DNA of 64,000 bases, taken from the NCBI GenBank assembly GCA_049606855.1, contig JBMYVY010000001.1:124001-188000 (forward strand). The letters run 5' to 3'. The notes under the pieces are model-generated. The model worked only from the letters and a program-made list of their open reading frames with translations. It searched no databases and was not told the origin of the DNA. How positions within the stretch are numbered: position 1 is the first letter of the stretch; every line of letters starts with the position of its first letter. Source of the DNA: JBELHR01 sp049606855 (GTDB taxonomy: Bacteria > Bacteroidota > Bacteroidia > Flavobacteriales > Flavobacteriaceae). Shown piece by piece: positions 50,811-59,015 of the stretch. A program made the position numbers and the translations under genes.

Positions 50811-51290
50811 CTACATATCTCTAAAGATAGCGTGCATCATTCGTTTTTTGTCATTTATACTCTCTTCTAGAGAAATCATGGTTTCTGTTCTAGCTACCCC
50901 GTGTATAGCATCGATTTGAAAAATGATATCCTTAGCATGATTAGTGTCTTTAGCACGAACTTTACAAAAAATATTATATTTTCCAGCGGTTATATAAGCT
51001 ACAGTAATATTTGGGATTTTTATAAGCTCCGCAATTACATTTTGAGTTTCGTTGGTTTTGTTTAAGTAAATCCCAATATGAGCTATGAATGAATATCCCA
51101 TTTTCTCATAATCGATTGTTAATGTAGATCCCTTAATAATCCCTTCTTCTTCCATCTTTTTAACACGAACATGTATAGTACCGGCTGAAACAAGTAATTT
51201 TTTTGCAATATCAGTAAAGGGAGTTCTTGCGTTTTCAATTAACATATCCAGAATCTGATGATCCACTTCATCAAGGATGTATTTTTTCAT
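50811..51290 (-). CDS. Lrp/AsnC-family transcriptional regulator
   Basis: A 159-aa regulator with the N-terminal winged helix-turn-helix (LDEVDHQILDMLIENARTPFTDIAKKLLVSAGTIHVRVKKMEEEGII, residues ~5-55) and the C-terminal RAM/AsnC ligand-binding domain (IAHIGIYLNKTNE, TVAYITAGKYNIFCKVRA). Such proteins respond to amino acids. It lies upstream of the fused 2-oxoacid dehydrogenase gene on the same strand but is separated from it by a terminator. A consensus promoter precedes it. Control of the dehydrogenase gene is inference. Confidence 0.93.
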   Translation of the reverse strand: MKKYILDEVDHQILDMLIENARTPFTDIAKKLLVSAGTIHVRVKKMEEEGIIKGSTLTIDYEKMGYSFIAHIGIYLNKTNETQNVIAELIKIPNITVAYITAGKYNIFCKVRAKDTNHAKDIIFQIDAIHGVARTETMISLEESINDKKRMMHAIFRDM

Positions 51291-51322
51291 AATGTAAGCT
51301 TAAAATTTAGCAAATAATAAAA

Positions 51323-51354
51323 CAAAAATAGCTATTTTTTTTAAAATAATACAA
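51323..51354 (-). promoter_or_regulatory. Consensus promoter of the lrp gene
   Basis: On the minus strand TTG (51354-51352), a 21-nt spacer and TATTTTTG (51330-51323) match the Bacteroidota consensus, giving a leader of about 25-30 nt. Confidence 0.75.
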
Positions 51355-51401
51355 CTAATGGTGTATTTTTTTACTTATTCTTGAATGAATTGGCGTGTAT
51401 T

Positions 51402-52424
51402 TTATGATAAGTCTTTAAAACTGATGGATTTTCCTAAATCCCCTCTCTTTTCCTCTTTCAAAAAAGGAATTGCTTTTTCACCTTCTATATGAAAACTATA
51501 AAGATACCCTATATCTGTAAAATCATTTGGACCAATCCTCACACCTCTTTCGATAAGATCAAAGCAGATATTATCATTTTCAGGGATTTCAAAATAGATT
51601 TCATAATCAGACTTGGTGTCATCGTCGAGTATATAATTAACTCCAAGATATAGCGCTAGGAAGTTATAATAACGGCTATGCTCCCTAACTAAATCTCCTA
51701 TATAATGTCCCGCTTCTATTAAAATAGTTGGATAACCTAGCTTTTGAAAATTATCTCCTGTAGCTGTTGGATAAAATTCATCCGTATACCGACCAATCCC
51801 ACCCGGTAACGAACTCTTGAGATTTTGATACATAAAAGCAATAACTTCCATGGTTGTTTTACGACTTTCAGTAATGGATCGACCTAGGTCTTCGCTAGGA
51901 GCAAGAAAAGACAAAGTAGCAGGTAGTTTGGATCCTTTGGGATTAAAAATATTTCTTTGGTCATGAAGATTAAAGCAATAGTCGGGATTGACTTCGTCTA
52001 AAATGGATTTAAGGAATTTTAATTCTTTACTTTGATAATCTACGGCATCCCTATTTAAATCCACTTTTTTATAGTTTACCCTTGTAAACAATCTACTCCC
52101 GTCAGGATTGAGCATTGGGAGGATGTAAAAAGTAGCATTGTCTAATAAGGTTACATTTGTAAACAGATATTTTACGTAGTCAATAAGTGCCTTTGTTCCT
52201 GTTGTTTCATTTCCGTGCATTTGAGACCAGATCAAGATTTTTTTAGCTCCAGTACCCAATTTGTACAGCTTTATAGGCTCTCCATTCTCAGATAGGTCAT
52301 GTTTAAATAAATAATCATTCAAGTCATCTAAACTTGGCGAGAGTTGATCGTGGTTGATATAGCGTCCAAATAACCTCTTTTCCTTGTAGAGACGTTCGTA
52401 TGTTGCTTTGTCTATGATGTACAT
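51402..52424 (-). CDS. M14-family zinc carboxypeptidase
   Basis: A 340-aa cytosolic-looking (no signal peptide) metallopeptidase of family M14. Zinc ligands and catalytic residues fit HGNE (His and Glu of HxxE) in WSQMHGNETTGT, NRD for the substrate Arg (KVDLNRDAVDY), and the third ligand His in FNLHDQRN. The catalytic Glu is expected at the C-terminal region LIEAGHYIGD. Length 340 is typical of bacterial M14 proteins that trim peptides or peptidoglycan. The frame extends upstream, but ATG 52424 starts MYIIDKATY and lies near a TATCTTTA box. Confidence 0.9.
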   Translation of the reverse strand: MYIIDKATYERLYKEKRLFGRYINHDQLSPSLDDLNDYLFKHDLSENGEPIKLYKLGTGAKKILIWSQMHGNETTGTKALIDYVKYLFTNVTLLDNATFYILPMLNPDGSRLFTRVNYKKVDLNRDAVDYQSKELKFLKSILDEVNPDYCFNLHDQRNIFNPKGSKLPATLSFLAPSEDLGRSITESRKTTMEVIAFMYQNLKSSLPGGIGRYTDEFYPTATGDNFQKLGYPTILIEAGHYIGDLVREHSRYYNFLALYLGVNYILDDDTKSDYEIYFEIPENDNICFDLIERGVRIGPNDFTDIGYLYSFHIEGEKAIPFLKEEKRGDLGKSISFKDLS

Positions 52425-52584
52425 ATTGTAAAGATATAAAATAACCACAAGCACCCGAAATCAACAGTAGATTGATTATAGATTTTATTTATCTCATTTA
52501 TTTAAATTACTGAAAACATGTAAGTTAAGTGCATTAGTATAAAGTTAGATATAGGGTAACATATTTCAATCAAGAATTTCCTTT

Positions 52585-52614
52585 TTGAAGGTAAAAATAT
52601 ATTGTTTACATTTG
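52585..52614 (+). promoter_or_regulatory. Consensus promoter of the XRE gene
   Basis: TTG (52585-52587), a 19-nt spacer and TACATTTG (52607-52614) match the Bacteroidota consensus, 16 nt before the ATG. GTTAAGT (52524-52530) and ACTTAAC (52617-52623) form inverted arms flanking it and might be operators. Confidence 0.75.
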
Positions 52615-52630
52615 TAACTTAACGGTATTT

Positions 52631-52978
52631 ATGGACTATCAAGCGATAACAAGTAGAATTTTTGAATTAATCAATGGATTAAATGTGAGTCAAACTCAGT
52701 TCGCAGAATTAACAGGTATCCCCCGCTCCACCTTTTCTCATTTGCATTCTGGCAGGAACAAACCAAGTCTCGATTTGTTGGATAAAATTGTAAAGGCTTT
52801 CCCAAATGACACAAGTATGACAGAGTTAGTCTATGGTCAGAAGGACTCAGAGTCGCCGCAAATTATTCCAAATCAAAAGATAACAACAACTTCACAAAAG
52901 AAAGATGGTAGCATTGAGGAGGTTTTGGTATTAAAAACAGATGGGAGTTATGAGAGGTTTATTAAGGAAGTGAAATAA
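52631..52978 (+). CDS. XRE-family helix-turn-helix regulator
   Basis: A 115-aa DNA-binding protein. The N-terminal ~60 residues form a Cro/C1-type HTH: QTQFAELTGIPRSTFSHLHSG is the recognition part and PSLDLLDKIVKAFP the last helix. A polar linker and a C-terminal stretch KDGSIEEVLVLKTDGSYERFIKE follow, seen in a Bacteroidota XRE subgroup. It has a clear promoter and overlaps the convergent M1 peptidase gene by 17 nt. No target can be inferred. Confidence 0.9.
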   Translation: MDYQAITSRIFELINGLNVSQTQFAELTGIPRSTFSHLHSGRNKPSLDLLDKIVKAFPNDTSMTELVYGQKDSESPQIIPNQKITTTSQKKDGSIEEVLVLKTDGSYERFIKEVK

Positions 52979-55391
52979 GCTCATCTAAGGATGCACTAAC
53001 GATGTTTATGATTTCATCTCGATTATCATATTGAAGTTTGTATTGCTCACTTATGATCTTTCTCAGCAGGTCAATCCCTACATCTTTAAACCCATATGAA
53101 TCATATTGCAAGGACTTATCTACAATATCCTGACATAGGTTTTTTATTGCCTCTGGATTATTTGATTTTATGATCCAGTCAAACCCTTTTTCATAGGTGG
53201 ATTTCATTTCTTTGTCTTTTACAAAATACATCCCGTAGACTAGATAATTAGCAACAAAAGGCATTTCAGCAGTATTCTTCTCACTGATATAACGACTTAC
53301 TAGTGGAAATGCAATTCCCTTTTTCGCTTCATCTGGAAGCGATGCTGCTGCCTCAAAGGCCTTGTCTTGGTTGATATAATACATAGCCGTTAGAGATTGG
53401 GACAAAATACTAAAAGAGTCGCTCCTTAAACCCTGCTGGTAAATGCTGTAGTATTCGGGATTGACGAGTTTACCAAGAAGTTCAATAGCTGCAGCTCTTT
53501 TTTGATTAGAAGCATTTGAATCATTAGCCAGGTCTACTACATATTTAATGGTTGATCGCTTGCCATATTTGTATGCTAAATTTATATTGTTCAAAGCATA
53601 AATACTTACCGGGTCTTGATTTGATTCAATACTATTAGCGAAAATTTTGAATATATCTGCATCTTCCTGTTTGTCTTTTAAGTATTCCAAAGCCTCTAAT
53701 TTTCCAATAATCGATTGTGAGTTTTCGGCTTGATACATATATTGACTTAGATTCCTATTCTGGAAAATCTCCACAAGACTACTTAAATTAGGATTTACTT
53801 CAATTAAATCTGGAATCTTTGAATATGGAAAAACTACGGATTGTTCTCTTTTATACAAGCGTATTTTATAATCTTTCCTTCCTCCGTAGGAATAAATGCT
53901 AAAGTTCAAAGGAAGATCATAAACGTCACCCAGTTGTTTAAAACTTACTGACATCGTCTTGTCAAGTGTATTATAGTCTATGTCAATCTGAATTTTTGGA
54001 TGATAAGGACGATTATACCATTGGTCAAAAAACCAAGTTAAATCTCTACCTGCAACTTCCTCAAAAGACAATCTCAATTCATTTATTTCGGCTTTACTGT
54101 AGGAATGTGTTTTTAGATATTCATTCAAGGCCTTGTAAAAGAGATCATCTCCTACCTCCTGACGTAGCATATGCAGAACCAATGCCCCCTTTTGATAGCT
54201 CACTGCATCAAAAACATCTATTGCTTTGTCATATTGTACTCTATTTAGCGCTTGATTGGTTTTGTTACTATTAAAGTAAGTGTCACGGATCTTTTCAAGA
54301 TGCAGAACACTTTTTTCATTTTCGTATTGATTTTCTAACCATAGGAATTCAGCGTATGTGGCAAAAGATTCACTTAGACTGACATTTGACCAACTTTCAG
54401 GAGTTACTAAATCCCCAAACCACTGATGGAATATTTCATGGGCGATAACCAATTCCCATTTATTTTCATCATTAAGCTGCTCAATGCTTTGGTAAGCATC
54501 AAAGTTATGTGCTACTGCCGTGGTGTTTTCCATTGCCCCAAATTCAAAATCTCTAACTACAATCTGATTATAAGCCGACCATGGGTAATCAATTTTCAAT
54601 AAATTCTCATAAAAATTAATCATATCGGGGGTTTTCTCAAAGATAACTTTGGACTCATCGAGGTATTCAGCCTCTACGTAATAATTAATCGGTAAATCAT
54701 CTTGTGTATTTTGGATAATTTCATATTCACCAGCGGCAAGAAATGCTAAATATGGTGCATGCGGTTGCTTTAAACTCCAGGTATCGACACGATTGCCATT
54801 TTCTAATGTATGCTGAGAAGTTAATAATCCATTTGATAAGGTCTTATAATGACTAGGGACCTCAATACTAATCGTTTGTGTCATTTTTTGATTAGGATGA
54901 TCTAAAGTTGGAAACCAGACGCTGTTCGCGTTTGGAATTCCATTAGTCCATATTTGTGTTGGTTTATTTGGATTATTTCCTTTTGGATTTATGAAATAAA
55001 GGCCTCTGTTTTGTGTCGTAGATATCGATTGTATTTTCTTTGGTCTGGCAGTATAGTCAATTTGAATTTCTAGGGTGTCCTGAACTTGATACAGTTTGTC
55101 CAAAACTATCGACAGACTTTTCCCATCATTACTATATTCCAATTCCTTTCCCAAAGCGCTTACTTTATGAATAAGCATTGCCTGCGCATCTAAAGTAAGT
55201 TTGTTTTGAGCTTTTGAATACGGCGAAAGTTTTAACTGGGCCGATCCATTCATTTGTTGTTCGGCAATTTCAAAACTCAGGTTTAAATCTGTGTGAATTA
55301 ATTCAAAAACACGTGGTGCTTCTCCTCTATTTTGAGCATTGAGACTGTAGAAAGTAAAAAAGACTAGGCAATAAGAAATGAATTTTCTCAA
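52962..55391 (-). CDS. M1-family zinc aminopeptidase, exported
   Basis: An 809-aa exported aminopeptidase of family M1. After a signal peptide (ending LNAQ) come the N-terminal saddle domain, the exopeptidase motif GAMEN and the zinc site HEIFHQWFGD with the third ligand Glu in SESFATYAEF. The C-terminal ~300 residues form HEAT-like helices. The frame extends to ATG 55442, but that part covers the upstream gene's terminator; TTG 55391 starts MRKFISYCLV, a proper signal peptide, so I prefer it. Expected in the periplasm or outside, digesting peptides. Confidence 0.92.
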   Translation of the reverse strand: MRKFISYCLVFFTFYSLNAQNRGEAPRVFELIHTDLNLSFEIAEQQMNGSAQLKLSPYSKAQNKLTLDAQAMLIHKVSALGKELEYSNDGKSLSIVLDKLYQVQDTLEIQIDYTARPKKIQSISTTQNRGLYFINPKGNNPNKPTQIWTNGIPNANSVWFPTLDHPNQKMTQTISIEVPSHYKTLSNGLLTSQHTLENGNRVDTWSLKQPHAPYLAFLAAGEYEIIQNTQDDLPINYYVEAEYLDESKVIFEKTPDMINFYENLLKIDYPWSAYNQIVVRDFEFGAMENTTAVAHNFDAYQSIEQLNDENKWELVIAHEIFHQWFGDLVTPESWSNVSLSESFATYAEFLWLENQYENEKSVLHLEKIRDTYFNSNKTNQALNRVQYDKAIDVFDAVSYQKGALVLHMLRQEVGDDLFYKALNEYLKTHSYSKAEINELRLSFEEVAGRDLTWFFDQWYNRPYHPKIQIDIDYNTLDKTMSVSFKQLGDVYDLPLNFSIYSYGGRKDYKIRLYKREQSVVFPYSKIPDLIEVNPNLSSLVEIFQNRNLSQYMYQAENSQSIIGKLEALEYLKDKQEDADIFKIFANSIESNQDPVSIYALNNINLAYKYGKRSTIKYVVDLANDSNASNQKRAAAIELLGKLVNPEYYSIYQQGLRSDSFSILSQSLTAMYYINQDKAFEAAASLPDEAKKGIAFPLVSRYISEKNTAEMPFVANYLVYGMYFVKDKEMKSTYEKGFDWIIKSNNPEAIKNLCQDIVDKSLQYDSYGFKDVGIDLLRKIISEQYKLQYDNRDEIINIVSASLDELISLP

Positions 55392-55421
55392 AATAATGAC
55401 TTTAGATTTATCCAAAAATAT

Positions 55422-55455
55422 AAAAAAAGGGCAGACCAACACGGTCTACCCTTTT
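55422..55455 (-). terminator. Rho-independent terminator of the sigma-factor operon
   Basis: On the minus strand AAAAGGGTAGACC pairs with GGTCTGCCCTTTT (one mismatch) around a 5-nt loop, followed by T residues to 55422. It ends the DUF4252 operon upstream of the M1 gene. Confidence 0.88.
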
Positions 55456-55473
55456 AAAGCTTTGTTAATGAAT

Positions 55474-56010
55474 CTAACTACCGAAAAGTGCTTGTACATC
55501 TCCCATAGGTAAATTCGAAGGATCAATTTTGATTTTTGAACTCAAATCCATGAGTTTGGCTACGTCCATCTTCTCCCCTAGAATCCTAGCAACACCTAGA
55601 GCCTCTCCGTCTTTATAACCGTAAAGCACAACTTCATCTAATGCGGATTCATCTCCTAAAATGTACACTCCAACAGCCATTCCATTGGTGTTAAATTTCA
55701 TCATCTCAGTATAATTGGTAGTCTTCATGATGTTTTTTAGGCGTGCTTCCTGTTGATCGAAATCACTAGCATTGTCCTGAGAATATTTCATTGCCACCAT
55801 GTTTACTTTTTTAATACTCGCATAAACAGCTTGCTCCTCTGGAGTTAATCCAGATTGATCTGCTTTTAGTAAACTTGCCGGAAAATCAAATGCTATAAAA
55901 TCTGGGTTTTCGTGAGCGTCTATAAAATATTTTTGCAATGAATCTTGTTGACATGAACTCAATAAAAAGACAGAAAATACTGCGACTAAAATTAATTTAT
56001 ACGTTTTCAT
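55474..56010 (-). CDS. DUF4252 lipoprotein
   Basis: A 178-aa exported lipoprotein (signal ending LLSSC20) of the DUF4252 family, which occurs in Bacteroidota near ECF sigma factors and is of unknown function. Segments LMDLSSKIKIDPSNLPMG at the C-terminus and KNIMKTTNYTEMMKFNTNGMAVGVYI in the middle resemble its neighbour, suggesting duplication. It is the last gene of a four-gene operon: sigma factor, anti-sigma-like, DUF4252, DUF4252, with a terminator after it. Its anchoring suggests a role at the envelope. Confidence 0.82.
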   Translation of the reverse strand: MKTYKLILVAVFSVFLLSSCQQDSLQKYFIDAHENPDFIAFDFPASLLKADQSGLTPEEQAVYASIKKVNMVAMKYSQDNASDFDQQEARLKNIMKTTNYTEMMKFNTNGMAVGVYILGDESALDEVVLYGYKDGEALGVARILGEKMDVAKLMDLSSKIKIDPSNLPMGDVQALFGS

Positions 56011-56012
56011 AG

Positions 56013-56513
56013 TTATTCGATTACAATGTTAGAAGCTCCAGGTACATTAAGTTTCTCTGTTAAGAGAGCTACTTGATTAAGATCTATATCTCCAGTAAGA
56101 GACATGATTACAGCTTGTCCTTCCTCTTGAACCAACATCAATAATTCTTCCACATGGTCCTCATCCCTACCTTCATGCACATATATAATTACATTTGAGT
56201 CAGCTTCCTTTACTCGCATTAACTCAATTAAATTTTGAGATTTGATATAGCTCTCCGCAACTTTTTTCATATCTGAAGCCACTTGAGTGTTTTCAGTCAC
56301 ATAAACTTTCAATCCTTTTAGGGTTTCTACCATATCAAAGTATTCCTGATTTTCTGGTGATGATCCTCCAAATTTAGCCATCAATCTAAACATGGATTGA
56401 CTTACTGAAACTGTGGTTACATCATCAATGTCTTCGAATACGTCAAAACTGCTTTGACTGAATCCCATCATTGGCACAAGGGCCATTACTAAAATTAAAT
56501 ATATTTTTTTCAT
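56013..56513 (-). CDS. DUF4252 secreted protein
   Basis: A 166-aa exported protein with a signal peptide (ending MMGFSQ), without a lipobox, of the DUF4252 family. The core VTVSQSMFRLMAKFGG and GLKVYVTENTQVASDMKKVAESYIK and the C-terminal LTGDIDLNQVALLTEKLNVPG are paralogous to the neighbouring lipoprotein. The family is found with ECF sigma/anti-sigma pairs, so the two proteins may be targets or sensors of this sigma factor; the mechanism is unknown. It starts 8 nt after the anti-sigma-like gene ends and stops 2 nt before the next gene. Confidence 0.82.
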   Translation of the reverse strand: MKKIYLILVMALVPMMGFSQSSFDVFEDIDDVTTVSVSQSMFRLMAKFGGSSPENQEYFDMVETLKGLKVYVTENTQVASDMKKVAESYIKSQNLIELMRVKEADSNVIIYVHEGRDEDHVEELLMLVQEEGQAVIMSLTGDIDLNQVALLTEKLNVPGASNIVIE

Positions 56514-56521
56514 CTTATTTA

Positions 56522-56950
56522 TTATTCTGCGTTATTAAATATTACTGCTGTTGTCTTTTGAAAATTGCCAAGTTGAGCCATGGCCTGATTTCCTTTTTGT
56601 AAATTCCCAGAAAGCAAGTTTAATGCAGCTTGCGTCTGTTCAAAAGCTATTTTTGCTTCTCTTTGGTCCTGAATTGTTTTGCCAGTATAAAGGCTGATTA
56701 TTAATGTAAGTGACGCCGCGATCGAAAGCCATTTCCAATTCGTCTTTTTTGACTTAGGTTTTAATTGGAGGTTTTTGTCTAAGGTCTCTTCACTACTGAA
56801 AGAAAAATAACTAAATAAGGGAACATACTGTTCAAGAGATGGATGCACTTCTTCTGAAGTAAAATAATCTTTTAATGTAGACTCTTCTTGCAGGCTTGTT
56901 TCACCTTCTAAGTATTTTTCTAATAAAAATTCTATTCTAGCTAACTCCAT
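56522..56950 (-). CDS. Anti-sigma-factor-like membrane protein
   Basis: A 142-aa protein with an N-terminal cytoplasmic part (MELARIEFLLEKYLEGETS, residues 1-70), one transmembrane helix (WKWLSIAASLTLIISLYTG, ~73-91) and a short outside tail rich in Gln. The N-terminus resembles the helical region of Bacteroidota anti-sigma factors, but there is no zinc-binding HxxxCxxC. It overlaps the sigma-factor gene by 14 nt, the usual place for an anti-sigma gene, so it probably holds that sigma factor at the membrane. Moderately sure. Confidence 0.7.
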   Translation of the reverse strand: MELARIEFLLEKYLEGETSLQEESTLKDYFTSEEVHPSLEQYVPLFSYFSFSSEETLDKNLQLKPKSKKTNWKWLSIAASLTLIISLYTGKTIQDQREAKIAFEQTQAALNLLSGNLQKGNQAMAQLGNFQKTTAVIFNNAE

Positions 56951-57446
56951 AATTATGTTGTTTTATGAGTTGTTCTTTAATCTTTTTTCTAGCTCTCGAT
57001 AGAGAGACTCTAACTGTTGCCGGCTTTAAGTCCAGCATTTTTGCTATTTCGTCAAAATCATATTGTTCCACATCTCTTAATTGAATAATCATTCGCTGTT
57101 GTTCCGGCAATTCATTAATCAAACGATGCACTTGTGAAACAGAATCTCTCAATTCTATTTTCTTATTCAAGCCAACACCCTTCTCTTGGTAATTACTGTG
57201 CACTAATTTAAGAGTATCTGCTTGTTTTGATTTTAATCGATCTAAGCAATAATTCTTGGTCATCGTCATAGCAAAAGCCTCAACATTCTTATAAGTCGAA
57301 AACTTTTCCTTATTCTTCCAAAGTTTGAAGTACAATTCTTGAGTTGCATCTTCCGCTTCTTCAGTAGAGACCAATAACCTTTTGGCTAACCTAAAAACTT
57401 TATCCTTAAAAGGATTAATGGTATTTAGAAATTCAGTTTGGTTCAT
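56937..57446 (-). CDS. ECF-family RNA polymerase sigma factor
   Basis: A 169-aa sigma-70 factor with only regions 2 and 4, so of extracytoplasmic-function type. Region 2 (~25-80) has AEDATQELYFKLWKNKEKF and FAMTMTKNYCLDRLKSK; region 4 (~110-160) has LPEQQRMIIQLRDVEQYDFDEIAKMLDLKP and VRVSLSRARKKIKEQL, the HTH. It is the first gene of an operon with an anti-sigma-like gene and two DUF4252 genes, and its promoter sits back-to-back with that of an S41 protease. Confidence 0.95.
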   Translation of the reverse strand: MNQTEFLNTINPFKDKVFRLAKRLLVSTEEAEDATQELYFKLWKNKEKFSTYKNVEAFAMTMTKNYCLDRLKSKQADTLKLVHSNYQEKGVGLNKKIELRDSVSQVHRLINELPEQQRMIIQLRDVEQYDFDEIAKMLDLKPATVRVSLSRARKKIKEQLIKQHNYGVS

Positions 57447-57478
57447 TATTGGTTATTTGGTTTTCTATTACGACGAGA

Positions 57479-57531
57479 CAAATATAAATTTGTAACAAAC
57501 TTTGCAAAAAAAAATCAATATGCTACATTTG
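57479..57531. promoter_or_regulatory. Divergent consensus promoters meeting in one palindrome
   Basis: Plus strand: TTG (57502-57504), 19-nt spacer, TACATTTG (57524-57531), for the S41 gene. Minus strand: TTG (57507-57505), 18-nt spacer, TATATTTG (57486-57479), for the sigma gene. The two TTG elements abut in TTTGCAAA (57501-57508), so the two promoters cannot easily be occupied at once. Confidence 0.8.
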
Positions 57532-57557
57532 GGTACTATGTAGTAAATCTAGTAATT

Positions 57558-59015
57558 ATGAGGACAAAGCACTTTTTTTATATATTTTTTATTGGTTTAA
57601 CTTTTCTTTCCTGTGAAGACACTACCGATGAAGGACCTATTGATGATGATATAGCAATACAAGATTTTCTGTGGAAATCGATGAATAGCTATTATTTTTG
57701 GCAAGAGGATGTAGCAGACTTGTCTGATGAGAAGTTTGAATTTCAATCTGAACTGAATGATTATTTAAAGGACAAAACAAATATCCCAAGCTTTTTTTAT
57801 GATGATTTAGTCAACCAATATGGAACAATCGATAGGTTTTCATGGATTGTGGATGATTATATAGCGCTGGAAGAATCTTTCCAGGGTGTAAATGTTTCAA
57901 ATGGAGTTGATTTTGGCTTGTTCGTTTTGGACAATGAAGATTCTCGTGTGTTTGGTGTTGTCAGGTATATATTGCCCGGCTCGGATGCAGCGGGTAAAGA
58001 TATCGTTAGAGGAGAACTGTTTAATAGAGTTAATGGAACAGAATTAAATAGGACGAATTACCAAAGTTTGTTATTTGGAAATGATGTTTATTCATTAGGG
58101 TTTGCAAACTATAATAATGGTGATCCAGTGGAAATTGATAAAGAAGTATCACTTGTAAAAGATCGTTATACTGAAAACCCTGTTTTCATTAATAAAACAA
58201 TAACTGTTGGGGACAAGAAAATTGGTTATTTGATGTATAACAGTTTTACAAGTTCATTTGATGACGAGTTGAACCAGGCTTTTGGTGAATTAAAATCTCA
58301 AGGGATCGATGAATTGGTTTTGGATTTACGATACAACGGAGGGGGGTCAGTGAGAACGGCTACTTATTTAGGAGCCATGATCACAGGTCAGTTTTCCGGG
58401 AGTTTGTTTTCTTCTGAAAATTGGAATTCAAAGGTAATGGCATATTTTGATACTTTAGATGAAGCTGAACGAGATTCTTATTTAAACACGTATTTCCCAG
58501 ATGAAATTGAAGGCTCCTCGACCGCAATAAATAGCCTTGGCTTGACTAAGGTCTATGTGATTACCACACGTTCAACAGCCTCTGCAAGTGAATTGATAAT
58601 TAACAGCCTTAAGCCTTATATTGATGTGGTAGTTGTTGGAAGTCAAGGAACAGGGAAATTTGTAGCGTCAACGACGCTCTACGATTCGGATGATTTTACA
58701 AAAGGAGGAGCTAATTTAGCGGAGCACACATGGGCGATTCAACCTATTATTTTAGAGGAATTTAACGCACAGGGAGTAAATAATGGAATAGAAGGGTTTC
58801 TTCCAGATTTGGAACAACCTGAAGATTACGGAAATATGGGGGTTCTTGGTGAAATTAATGAACCTCTATTAAAAGCTGCCATCAACGATATTGTTCCTTT
58901 CCAAGCAAGAGCCTCATTTTCAACGGAACCACTTCGACAAAAGTTGATTGGTGAGAGTAAAGAAAATAGTCCTTTGTATCAAAAAATGATTACGAATAAG
59001 ATAATTAAGAAATAA
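57558..59015 (+). CDS. S41-family (C-terminal processing) peptidase, lipoprotein
   Basis: A 485-aa exported lipoprotein (signal ending FLSC19) of peptidase family S41. A PDZ-like central part (FGVVRYILPGSDAAGKDIVRG) precedes the catalytic core with DELVLDLRYNGGGSV and STASASELII, in which the Ser after the Ala is the likely nucleophile, and SQGTGKFV. The frame runs 40 codons upstream, but that covers the promoter; ATG 57558 starts the signal peptide. It is divergent from the ECF sigma operon, hinting at a shared envelope-stress role. The next gene starts in the stop (TAATG). Confidence 0.9.
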   Translation: MRTKHFFYIFFIGLTFLSCEDTTDEGPIDDDIAIQDFLWKSMNSYYFWQEDVADLSDEKFEFQSELNDYLKDKTNIPSFFYDDLVNQYGTIDRFSWIVDDYIALEESFQGVNVSNGVDFGLFVLDNEDSRVFGVVRYILPGSDAAGKDIVRGELFNRVNGTELNRTNYQSLLFGNDVYSLGFANYNNGDPVEIDKEVSLVKDRYTENPVFINKTITVGDKKIGYLMYNSFTSSFDDELNQAFGELKSQGIDELVLDLRYNGGGSVRTATYLGAMITGQFSGSLFSSENWNSKVMAYFDTLDEAERDSYLNTYFPDEIEGSSTAINSLGLTKVYVITTRSTASASELIINSLKPYIDVVVVGSQGTGKFVASTTLYDSDDFTKGGANLAEHTWAIQPIILEEFNAQGVNNGIEGFLPDLEQPEDYGNMGVLGEINEPLLKAAINDIVPFQARASFSTEPLRQKLIGESKENSPLYQKMITNKIIKK

